Shown one piece after another: positions 14,219 to 20,175 of a stretch of 20,175 nucleotides of DNA; position 1 is the first letter of the stretch, and every line of letters starts with the position of its first letter. This DNA comes from Lachnospiraceae bacterium (lineage in GTDB: Bacteria > Bacillota > Clostridia > Lachnospirales > Lachnospiraceae), in contig VSNH01000060.1 of assembly GCA_009774215.1 (NCBI GenBank), forward strand, positions 1 to 20,175. Direction: 5' to 3'. The notes under the pieces are model-generated. The model made no database searches. It was not told the origin of the DNA and saw only the letters and a list, made by a program, of their open reading frames with translations. Position numbers and translations under genes: made by a program.

Positions 14219-15523
14219 ATGAACTACAGATTTTACCATGCAAAAATCCTGACAATGGAAACGACAGCTATCGTGGAAGGCGAGCTCTGGGTGCAGGATG
14301 ACAAAATTCTCTATGTGGGAGAGGGCGGTGACGCGGCGGCAATCTGCCAGTCTCTTTCCATCGAAAGCATTCTCTGGGACAGGGAGATTGACTGCGGCGG
14401 CAATCTTTTGATGCCAGGATTTAAGGACGCACACACCCACTCGGCAATGACGTTTCTGCGCTCCTATGCAGACGACCTGCCGCTGCAGGACTGGCTGTTT
14501 AAGCAGGTATTCCCGATGGAAGCAAAGCTTGACGGGGAGATGATTTACCATCTCACGAAGCTGGCGGTATTGGAGTATCTGACCAGCGGCATTACATCCA
14601 TTTTCGATATGTACCTGACCCCGGAGACGACGGCGAGAGCCTGTGTGGAGATGGGAATGCGCTGTGTGCAGGTCAGCGGTATCAGCGGACAGGATAACTT
14701 TGAACAATCCCTCAGACAGATGGAGGAACGGTATCATACGCTGAATGAGTTGGATCCGCTGCATTCCTACTTTATCGGTTTTCATGCGGAATATACCTGC
14801 TCGAAGACACTTTTGGAACAGGTGGCGGCTATGGCACACAAGTACAAGGCACCGGTATTTACGCACCTGTCCGAGACGAAGGCGGAGGTGGACGGCTGTA
14901 AGGAGCGTTACGGCATGTCTCCCGTGAAGCTGTTAGATTCCCTTGGCATGTTCGATTATGGCGGGGGCGGCTACCACTGTGTCTGGCTGGATGAAGAAGA
15001 TATGGACATTTTTGCGAAACGGGGTTTAAGCGTGGTGACGAATCCCGGTTCCAACACGAAACTGGCAAGCGGCATCGCGCCGATTTCTGCGTATCTGAAA
15101 CGGGGCATTAACGTGGCGATCGGCACGGACGGTCCGGCAAGCAACAACTGTCTGGATATGTTCCGTGAAATGTTTTTGGTTACGGGGCTTGCGAAGTTAA
15201 AAGAGCAGGACGCGGCGGCTGTGGACGCGCTGGAGGTTTTGAAGATGGCTACGGTAAACGGCGCGAAAGCCATGAGTCTGCTGGATACGGACGTGCTTGC
15301 GGCGGGAAAACAGGCGGATGTGATTATGATCGATTTACATCAGCCAAATATGCAGCCCCTCAATCACATTCCAAAAAATATCGTATACAGCGGCAGCAAG
15401 CAGAATGTGAAAATGACGATGATCCGGGGACGGATTTTGTATGAGAACGGACAGTTTGCGAATAAGATAGATGAAAAAGAGATTTACGGAAAGGCGAATG
15501 AGATAATAGACAGTCTCAGATAA
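14219..15523 (+). CDS. mtaD: Amidohydrolase, probable 5'-methylthioadenosine/S-adenosylhomocysteine or adenosine deaminase
   Basis: 434 residues of the metal-dependent amidohydrolase superfamily, MtaD/SAH-deaminase/TrzN-AtzA branch. The metal ligands are visible in order: DAHTH (His72, His74), the histidine of GFHAEYT, the histidine of FTHLSET, and the aspartate of IGTDGPASNN. SYADDLPLQDWL matches the substrate-loop region of MtaD-like enzymes. These enzymes deaminate adenosine-type nucleosides such as methylthioadenosine, S-adenosylhomocysteine or adenosine to the inosine derivative. This fits punA and cdd upstream: the inosine formed could be split by purine nucleoside phosphorylase. AAGGAGG lies 14 bases before the ATG, somewhat far, and reinitiation from the hydrolase stop may help. 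The exact substrate is inferred, so the gene symbol is tentative. Confidence 0.85.
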   Translation: MNYRFYHAKILTMETTAIVEGELWVQDDKILYVGEGGDAAAICQSLSIESILWDREIDCGGNLLMPGFKDAHTHSAMTFLRSYADDLPLQDWLFKQVFPMEAKLDGEMIYHLTKLAVLEYLTSGITSIFDMYLTPETTARACVEMGMRCVQVSGISGQDNFEQSLRQMEERYHTLNELDPLHSYFIGFHAEYTCSKTLLEQVAAMAHKYKAPVFTHLSETKAEVDGCKERYGMSPVKLLDSLGMFDYGGGGYHCVWLDEEDMDIFAKRGLSVVTNPGSNTKLASGIAPISAYLKRGINVAIGTDGPASNNCLDMFREMFLVTGLAKLKEQDAAAVDALEVLKMATVNGAKAMSLLDTDVLAAGKQADVIMIDLHQPNMQPLNHIPKNIVYSGSKQNVKMTMIRGRILYENGQFANKIDEKEIYGKANEIIDSLR

Positions 15524-15636
15524 AAGCGGGAGAAGAACTTCTAATCACTCGCAGCAAAGGCTGCTTCGCAAAGAAATTACAGATTTGCTTGCAAATCACT
15601 CTCACGCAGGAGAATGCCTAAAATACGGCATTCTCC
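15524..15636 (+). repeat. Structured intergenic repeat, family 1, copy 3 (before the MutS-like gene)
   Basis: It begins right after the amidohydrolase TAA. The outer stem GCGGGAGA (15526-15533) pairs with TCTCACGC (15600-15607) except for one base. Internal hairpins are GCAGC-AAAG-GCTGC (15551-15564) and GATTTGC-TT-GCAAATC (15582-15597); the latter matches copy 1. The closing hairpin is GGAGAATGCC/GGCATTCTCC (15609-15618 and 15627-15636), 26 nt before the next start codon. No T-tract follows. Confidence 0.8.
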
Positions 15637-15662
15637 GCTTGATTTCGACTCATGGAGGGTAA

Positions 15663-17351
15663 ATGGACGCTTTTATTTTTATATGTCTGATTCTGCTTGC
15701 CATCGTGCTTGTGATGACGAAGGAGTATGTGGACAGCAGAAGATTTATGGAAAGAAAACTGCAGCAGATTTATGCGGGCTACGGCACGCCGTCCGGGCGG
15801 AGTTACGGGGCGGAGGAACTTTCCCATATCAGCATGTACTATGAAAAACACAGGACGGCGGATCAGATCGACGATATCACATGGAATGATCTGTATATGG
15901 ATGCGGTGTATCAGCGGATGAATACCTGTCTCTCGGCGGCGGGCGACGAGTATCTGTACTATAGGCTGAGAACGCCTGCGACGGATGCGGACGAACTTGA
16001 AAAAATGGAGCGTCGGATCATGCTTTTTATGGAGCGGGAGGAGGAACGGCGCGGACTGCAGAGAATTTTTTATCAGTTAGGGAGGACGGGACGGCATTCC
16101 ATCTATGAATATCTGGATCACCTTGATCTTTTGGGAGAGAGGAAAAGCGACAGATATTTCTTTTGGGATGGGCTTGTCCTTCTGAGTGTAGGCGGCATGT
16201 TTCTTTCCCTGCCGGTAGGGCTGGTCTGTCTGTTCGGGGTTCTGTGTCATAATCTGATCGATTATTTTAAGGAATATCGGCAGATCGAGCCGTATATCAC
16301 CAGTTTTGCCTATGTGAGAAGACTCTTAAAGGGCGGGGAGGAACTGGGAAAAGCGGAAATCGGCGGGATTGAGGATGAGCTTGCGGCGGTCAGGGAATCC
16401 TGCAAAAGTCTGCGGGGATTTATGAAAAGCTCTTATCTGGTGTCTGGAAGCAGACAGGGCAGCGGCAATCCGCTGGAGGTTTTGTTTGACTATCTGCGGA
16501 TGCTGTTCTATATGGATCTGATCCGCTTTAACAAGGCGCTGCATGACTTGCAGAAGCACATGGGCGAGGTGGATCGGCTGATTACGGTGATGGGTGAACT
16601 GGAGTGTGCGGTGGCGGTCGGCTCTTTCCGAAAAAGTCTGGAGCAGGGCTTTTGTGTGCCCGGGCTTTCTGAGGAAGAGGGGAAGAGACTTTTCCTACGC
16701 GCCAGGGGGCTGTACCATCCGCTGCTTCGGGAGGCGGTGCCAAACGAACTGGAGGCGCATAACGGGGTGCTTTTGACCGGATCAAACGCTTCGGGAAAGT
16801 CTACCTTTTTGCGGGCGGTGGCGGTGAACGCGCTGCTCGCGCAGACGGTGCACACCTGTGCGGCGGTGAGCTATGAGGCGCCTTTTTACCGTATTTATTC
16901 TTCCATGTCCCTGCGTGATGATCTGGCGGGCGGCGACAGTTATTATATGGTAGAAATTAAGTCCATCAAGCGGATACTGGATCAGGTGGAGCGGGCGGGA
17001 GAGCGGCCCGTGCTCTGCTTTGTGGACGAAGTACTGCGGGGCACCAACACGGTGGAGCGGATTGCGGCTTCCACACAGATCATGAAAAAACTGGCGGCGG
17101 GACATGCGCTCTGTTTCGCGGCGACTCATGATGTGGAACTGACAAAGCTGTTGGAGCAGGAATACGACAATTACCACTTCGAGGAGCGGATTGAGGAGAG
17201 CGATATTTATTTTCCTTATCAATTGATGGAAGGTCCGGCATCCACGAGAAATGCCATTGCGCTTTTGAAAATGCTGCAATATGACGAGAGCATCACCACA
17301 GCGGCGGAGACGATGGCGGAGCGGTTTTTGCGGGAAGGAAACTGGCAGTAA
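15663..17351 (+). CDS. Membrane-anchored MutS-like ATPase
   Basis: 562 residues. The C-terminal third is the MutS ATPase: Walker A TGSNASGKST (about 372-381), Walker B VLCFVDEVLRGTNT (about 450-463), and the conserved ATHD (H-loop) near residue 485. The N terminus is a hydrophobic helix (about 2-19), and a second strongly hydrophobic pair of segments (about 168-200) suggests a membrane hairpin. The mismatch-recognition domain of MutS1 and the Smr nuclease of MutS2 are both absent. It therefore belongs to the poorly studied MutS-related proteins with membrane segments, not to canonical mismatch repair. The region before the ATPase (about 210-350) resembles the MutS core/lever helices. GGAGG lies four bases before the ATG. 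RNase HI follows 52 bp downstream, and the family-1 repeat precedes it. Confidence 0.87.
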   Translation: MDAFIFICLILLAIVLVMTKEYVDSRRFMERKLQQIYAGYGTPSGRSYGAEELSHISMYYEKHRTADQIDDITWNDLYMDAVYQRMNTCLSAAGDEYLYYRLRTPATDADELEKMERRIMLFMEREEERRGLQRIFYQLGRTGRHSIYEYLDHLDLLGERKSDRYFFWDGLVLLSVGGMFLSLPVGLVCLFGVLCHNLIDYFKEYRQIEPYITSFAYVRRLLKGGEELGKAEIGGIEDELAAVRESCKSLRGFMKSSYLVSGSRQGSGNPLEVLFDYLRMLFYMDLIRFNKALHDLQKHMGEVDRLITVMGELECAVAVGSFRKSLEQGFCVPGLSEEEGKRLFLRARGLYHPLLREAVPNELEAHNGVLLTGSNASGKSTFLRAVAVNALLAQTVHTCAAVSYEAPFYRIYSSMSLRDDLAGGDSYYMVEIKSIKRILDQVERAGERPVLCFVDEVLRGTNTVERIAASTQIMKKLAAGHALCFAATHDVELTKLLEQEYDNYHFEERIEESDIYFPYQLMEGPASTRNAIALLKMLQYDESITTAAETMAERFLREGNWQ

Positions 17352-17403
17352 ATGGTTGGTGAATATAGGGAGTCGGATTCAGGAAAGCGGAGGGGAAACA
17401 GAT

Positions 17404-17874
17404 ATGAGGGTAACAATCTATACGGACGGCGCGGCGCGGGGCAACCCGGAGGGACCGGGCGGCTACGGCACGGTGCTGCAATATATTGACAGCAAGGGGA
17501 CACTGCACGAGCGGGAATATTCCGCCGGGTACAAAAAGACGACCAACAATCGGATGGAACTGATGGCAGTAATTGTGGGTCTTGAGGCGCTCACAAAGCC
17601 CTGCGAAGTGCTGCTGATCTCCGATTCCAAATACGTGACGGACGCCTTTAATCAGCACTGGATTGAGGGTTGGCTGAAAAAAGGATGGAAGACGGCGGGA
17701 AACAAGCCTGTCAAAAACATAGATTTGTGGGAACGGCTGCTGTGCGCCATGGAGCCGCACCGTGTCACTTTTCAGTGGGTGAAGGGGCATGACGGGCATC
17801 CCGAAAACGAGCGGTGCGATAAGCTTGCCACCACGGCGGCGGACGGTACGGAACTGCTTGACGATACCTTCTGA
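17404..17874 (+). CDS. rnhA: Ribonuclease HI
   Basis: Cleaves the RNA strand of RNA-DNA hybrids (R-loops, primers). The 156 residues match bacterial RNase HI. The four catalytic carboxylates are visible: Asp8 (YTDGAA), Glu52 (NRMELMAV), Asp74 (LISDSKYV) and Asp139 (ERCDKLA), plus His129 in VKGHDGHPENE. A basic handle segment (EGWLKKGWKTAGNKPVKN) is present. The start at 17404 has GGAGGGG eight bases upstream; the frame is open much further up, within the mutS-like gene, but that part is not conserved in character. It lies between the MutS-like gene and a small membrane protein. Confidence 0.95.
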   Translation: MRVTIYTDGAARGNPEGPGGYGTVLQYIDSKGTLHEREYSAGYKKTTNNRMELMAVIVGLEALTKPCEVLLISDSKYVTDAFNQHWIEGWLKKGWKTAGNKPVKNIDLWERLLCAMEPHRVTFQWVKGHDGHPENERCDKLATTAADGTELLDDTF

Positions 17875-17969
17875 TTGGTGGTATCATATCTATGAGTGTA
17901 ATTGGAGAAAGCGATTTCGGACAGTTTTGTCGGAAGCGTAGCAATTCGGAAAGAGAAGGATGTGGAGAA

Positions 17970-18146
17970 ATGACAAACTTAATTCTATTTGTAAACTCGT
18001 TTTTATCGTATCTGCTTCTGTTTGCACTGATTGTTGTGCTGGTGATTGTGGCGTGCGTAATCGGCGTGAAGTGGAGAAAGAGTAAGGACGCGAAAGCGGC
18101 TTCGGAGACGCCTGCGGATGCGGCGGACGGAAGTACGACGGCATAG
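17970..18146 (+). CDS. Small single-pass membrane protein, function unknown
   Basis: 58 residues: a short N terminus, one long hydrophobic segment (about residues 4-34, SYLLLFALIVVLVIVACVIG), a basic cluster (VKWRKSKD) and a flexible tail rich in Ala, Asp and Thr. The basic residues after the helix suggest an extracellular N terminus and a cytoplasmic tail. GAAGGA lies nine bases before the ATG at 17970. An in-frame ATG at 17892 would add a polar 26-residue extension without a good ribosome site. The family is not recognised. It probably closes the transcription unit that includes rnhA, since a terminator-like hairpin follows. Confidence 0.6.
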   Translation: MTNLILFVNSFLSYLLLFALIVVLVIVACVIGVKWRKSKDAKAASETPADAADGSTTA

Positions 18147-18169
18147 CGTTTTTGGTGTATTTGTGTATG

Positions 18170-18217
18170 TAAGAAGAAAACGGAAGGGTGTCCTTGAGGG
18201 AACGCCCTTTCTTCTTA
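18170..18217 (+). terminator. Probable intrinsic terminator after the small membrane protein gene
   Basis: AAGGG-T-GT pairs with AAC-G-CCCTT (18184-18191 and 18202-18209), extended after an asymmetric bulge by TAAGAAG/CTTCTTA (18170-18176 and 18211-18217). The right side is pyrimidine rich (CCCTTTCTTCTT), but it lacks an unbroken T-run, so efficiency may be moderate. Confidence 0.5.
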
Positions 18218-18224
18218 TCCGCGT

Positions 18225-18340
18225 ATAAGCAGAGTCAGAAAACGTCATAGACAGGATACATGCTTGTATGCATTCTTGTCTGTGACGGTTTATGACGAAA
18301 AACGCGAATGAGAGATGCGAAGCATCTCGAATCTGCTTAT
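18225..18340 (+). promoter_or_regulatory. Structured leader upstream of the YjjG-like gene
   Basis: A 9-bp perfect outer stem, ATAAGCAGA (18225-18233) with TCTGCTTAT (18332-18340), encloses two hairpins: CGTCATAGACA with TGTCTGTGACG (18243-18253 and 18277-18287, one G-T pair) and GAGATGC-GAA-GCATCTC (18312-18328). CGTCATA (18243-18249) can alternatively pair with TATGACG (18291-18297). The next gene's ribosome site (18355-18359) lies 15 bases downstream. It matches no riboswitch class that I recognise and could instead be another palindromic repeat. Confidence 0.55.
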
Positions 18341-18364
18341 GAGATAAAGAGATTAGGAGTTAAA

Positions 18365-19057
18365 ATGAAAAAATACACAACCATTCTTTGGGATCTGGAT
18401 CAGACGCTGCTCAATTTTGACCGCTCCATGGAACATGCGCTGCGGGCAGTATTCGGGCAGTATGGGCTGCCGATTGACGAGGAGATTACAGCCCGCTACG
18501 ACGCCATAAACAGAAGTCACTGGCTTCGTCTGGAATTGGGAGAGCTGTCCAAGGAGCAGGTGACCGTTGGGCGGTTCCGCACCCTGTTTGAAGAGCTGGG
18601 CATCAATCATGTGAAGCCGGAGGAGATCAATGCGGATTATCAGCGGGAGCTGGGAAACGTTTACTTTTATATGGACGGCGCGAAGGCGCTTGTGACGCTG
18701 CTTAAAGAGAAGGGCTATCGGCAGTATGTGGTGACCAATGGAGTCAATTCGACGCAGGCGAGCAAGATGAAGCTGTCCGGGCTTGACCAAATAATGGACG
18801 GGGTGTTTGTCTCGGAACTGATGGGATATCCCAAACCGAGGAAAGAGTATTTTGACGCCTGTTTTGCGGCGCTGTCGGGTGTGACGCGGGAAGCGTGCAT
18901 TCTGGTGGGGGATTCCCTGACAAGCGACATGAGGGGCGCGGAGAATGCGGGCGTGGCATCCTGCTGGTTTAATCCGACGGGAAAGAAGAAGGATGTGGAG
19001 GTGCGGACGGACTACGAGATTCGACGTCTAGAGGAGCTGTTACCGATATTAATGTGA
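18365..19057 (+). CDS. HAD-superfamily hydrolase, YjjG-like pyrimidine/noncanonical nucleotide 5'-nucleotidase
   Basis: 230 residues of the haloacid dehalogenase superfamily. Motif I is DLDQTLLNF (nucleophile Asp10, acid/base Asp12). Motif II lies in YVVTNGVNSTQASKM, a lysine in YPKPRKEYF acts as motif III, and VGDSLTSDMRGAENAG is motif IV. The C1-type helical cap between motifs I and II and the TNGVNSTQ signature are characteristic of YjjG/YfnB nucleotidases, which dephosphorylate pyrimidine and noncanonical (mutagenic) nucleoside monophosphates. This fits the nearby nucleoside enzymes. The start at 18365 has AGGAG five bases upstream; an upstream in-frame ATG at 18308 would place codons inside the leader hairpin. 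A family-1 repeat begins at the base after its TGA. Confidence 0.88.
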   Translation: MKKYTTILWDLDQTLLNFDRSMEHALRAVFGQYGLPIDEEITARYDAINRSHWLRLELGELSKEQVTVGRFRTLFEELGINHVKPEEINADYQRELGNVYFYMDGAKALVTLLKEKGYRQYVVTNGVNSTQASKMKLSGLDQIMDGVFVSELMGYPKPRKEYFDACFAALSGVTREACILVGDSLTSDMRGAENAGVASCWFNPTGKKKDVEVRTDYEIRRLEELLPILM

Positions 19058-19176
19058 GAAATGCGAGAAGTACTTCTAAAGACGTTTCGCCATAGGACGG
19101 AGACGCAAAGTCAGCAAAGCTGACTTGGAAGCACTAAGTTTCGCATAAGAGAATGCCCAAAATACGGGCATTCTCC
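19058..19176 (+). repeat. Structured intergenic repeat, family 1, copy 4 (before the WYL regulator)
   Basis: It begins directly after the YjjG-like stop with GAAATGCGA, as copy 2 does. The outer stem ATGCGAGA/TTTCGCAT (19061-19068 and 19139-19146) is continued by AGTACTTCTA/TGGAAGCACT (19069-19078 and 19126-19135), mostly paired. Inside are AGTCAGC-AAA-GCTGACT (19109-19125) and CGTTTC/GAGACG. The closing hairpin GAGAATGCCC/GGGCATTCTC (19149-19158 and 19166-19175) shows a compensatory change relative to the other copies. It ends about 25 nt before the next ATG. Confidence 0.8.
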
Positions 19177-19201
19177 GCACATGGGACATGAGGAAGAAAG
19201 A

Positions 19202-20175
19202 ATGGCAAAATCGACGAAGCAGAAACAGAAATTATTATATTTATTAAAAATATTGACGGAGCAGTCCGACGAGGAGCACTGCTTAAGCGCACAGGCGCTG
19301 ATTGACGCGCTGGCGGCCTATGATGTGAAGGCGGAGCGCAAGAGCATTTATGACGATATCGCCCAGCTCATTGATTTCGGCTATGATATTGTGCTGGTCA
19401 AGGCGAAGACGGGAGGCGGCTATTATCTGGCCGGGCGGGAGTTTGAGCTGGCGGAGCTAAAACTGCTGGTGGAGACGGTGCAGGCGTCACGGTTTTTGAC
19501 GGCAAATAAATCCAGGGAGCTGATTTCCAAGATTGAGAAGCTGGCATCAAAGGCGGAGGCCGGACAGCTGCAGCGTCAGGTCTATGTGGCGAACCGCATC
19601 AAGACGGCGAACGAGAGCATCTATTATGTGGTGGACGATATCCACAGGGCGATTCAGGGAAACAGGCAGATTTCCTTTCAGTATCTGGAGTGGAATCTGA
19701 ACCGGGAGCTTGTGCCGCGGCGGAGCGGGAAGCCTTATCTGGCAAGTCCGTGGGCGCTCACCTGCAAGGATGAATATTACTATCTGATCGCCCACGATAG
19801 CGAGGAGGATAAAATCAAGCACTTCCGGGTGGATAAGATGGCGAAGATTCAGGTGCTGGATGAAAAGCGGGAGGGCGCGTCGCTCTTTGAGCGTTTCGAC
19901 ATTGCGGATTACGCCAATAAAACCTTCGGCATGTACGGCGGGAAGGAGGAGGTAGTCACCCTGCTGTTTGAGAACAGCCTGATCGGCGTAGTGATGGATC
20001 GTTTCGGCAGAGAGGCGGCCATTCGAAAACGGGATGAAGCGCATTTTTCCGTCAGGGTACGGGTGGCGGTCAGCGGACAGTTTTTCGGCTGGATTACGTG
20101 GCTTGGAGCGGGGGCACGAATTTTTGCGCCGGAATCTGTGGCGGACGCTTATCGGCAGCATCTGAAAAAGACGCT
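19202..20175 (+). CDS. WYL-domain transcriptional regulator (3' end beyond the window)
   Basis: 324 codons are open to the window edge. The N terminus is a winged helix of the HTH_11/DeoR-like type (about residues 8-75; LSAQALIDAL, RKSIYDDIAQLIDFGYDI, GGGYYLAGREF). After a helical linker comes a WYL domain (about 145-220; QISFQYLEW, then EYYYLIAHD and KHFRVDKM). A C-terminal extension (about 245 onward) resembles the WCX domain of the same regulators. Proteins of this kind bind nucleic acid or nucleotide ligands and control DNA-damage, defence or metabolic genes; the target here is unknown. AGGA lies seven bases before the ATG. Only a few residues are probably missing. It is preceded by a family-1 repeat. 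Confidence 0.9.
   Translation, partial: MAKSTKQKQKLLYLLKILTEQSDEEHCLSAQALIDALAAYDVKAERKSIYDDIAQLIDFGYDIVLVKAKTGGGYYLAGREFELAELKLLVETVQASRFLTANKSRELISKIEKLASKAEAGQLQRQVYVANRIKTANESIYYVVDDIHRAIQGNRQISFQYLEWNLNRELVPRRSGKPYLASPWALTCKDEYYYLIAHDSEEDKIKHFRVDKMAKIQVLDEKREGASLFERFDIADYANKTFGMYGGKEEVVTLLFENSLIGVVMDRFGREAAIRKRDEAHFSVRVRVAVSGQFFGWITWLGAGARIFAPESVADAYRQHLKKT

Noticed and set aside
18225..18340. Known riboswitch class (purine, preQ1, SAM or similar) upstream of the YjjG-like gene
   Set aside because: None of the conserved core sequences of those classes is visible; only the stem layout suggests regulation.

Overview
The window looks like chromosomal DNA of a spore-forming member of the Clostridia, most likely Lachnospiraceae. 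The evidence is a full-length spoIVA, a Firmicutes-type potABCD operon with a linked XRE/cupin regulator, consistently strong Shine-Dalgarno sites, three TTG starts, and gene families typical of that group (WYL regulator, membrane-anchored MutS-like ATPase, Rpn remnant). Genus is not assigned. No rRNA, tRNA, CRISPR array, intact transposase or phage gene was found.

Layout. Positions 71-4591 (minus strand) hold an operon reading regulator, potA, potB, potC, potD: a polyamine ABC importer with its own XRE/cupin regulator. Its promoter (4801-4828) faces away from a second good promoter (4888-4916) that serves a beta-propeller lactonase (4977-6038). spoIVA follows, and its ribosome binding site lies inside a long perfect hairpin that also resembles the lactonase terminator. 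Next is a compact osmoprotectant-type ABC transporter (permease, ATPase without CBS domains, lipoprotein). After it comes a decayed patch (10217-10746) with a frameshifted YczE/YitT-like membrane protein and the C-terminal stub of an Rpn-type nuclease.

From 10932 to the window end all genes run on the plus strand: an XRE-methyltransferase fusion, purine nucleoside phosphorylase, cytidine deaminase, an alpha/beta hydrolase, an MTA/SAH/adenosine-deaminase-like amidohydrolase, a membrane-anchored MutS-like ATPase, RNase HI, a small membrane protein, a YjjG-like nucleotidase, and a WYL regulator cut by the window edge. Several of these (punA, cdd, amidohydrolase, YjjG-like) would cooperate in nucleoside and nucleotide salvage or damage clearance.

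The most unusual content is intergenic. Four copies of one structured element (about 112-119 bp; at 4635, 9115, 15524 and 19058) share a plan: an outer stem enclosing internal hairpins, then a conserved 10-bp hairpin ending 25-45 nt before a start codon. The stem sequences differ between copies but remain complementary. A second family (3904-4030 and 13169-13340) has a GCAGTGC/GCACTGC outer stem and internal hairpins with compensatory changes. One copy supplies the last codons of cytidine deaminase. A third, single structured leader with two competing pairings precedes the YjjG-like gene. Most copies begin exactly at, or within a few bases of, the upstream stop codon and keep the orientation of the flanking genes. 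They could be mobile palindromic repeats, operon-internal RNA processing or stability elements, or both.
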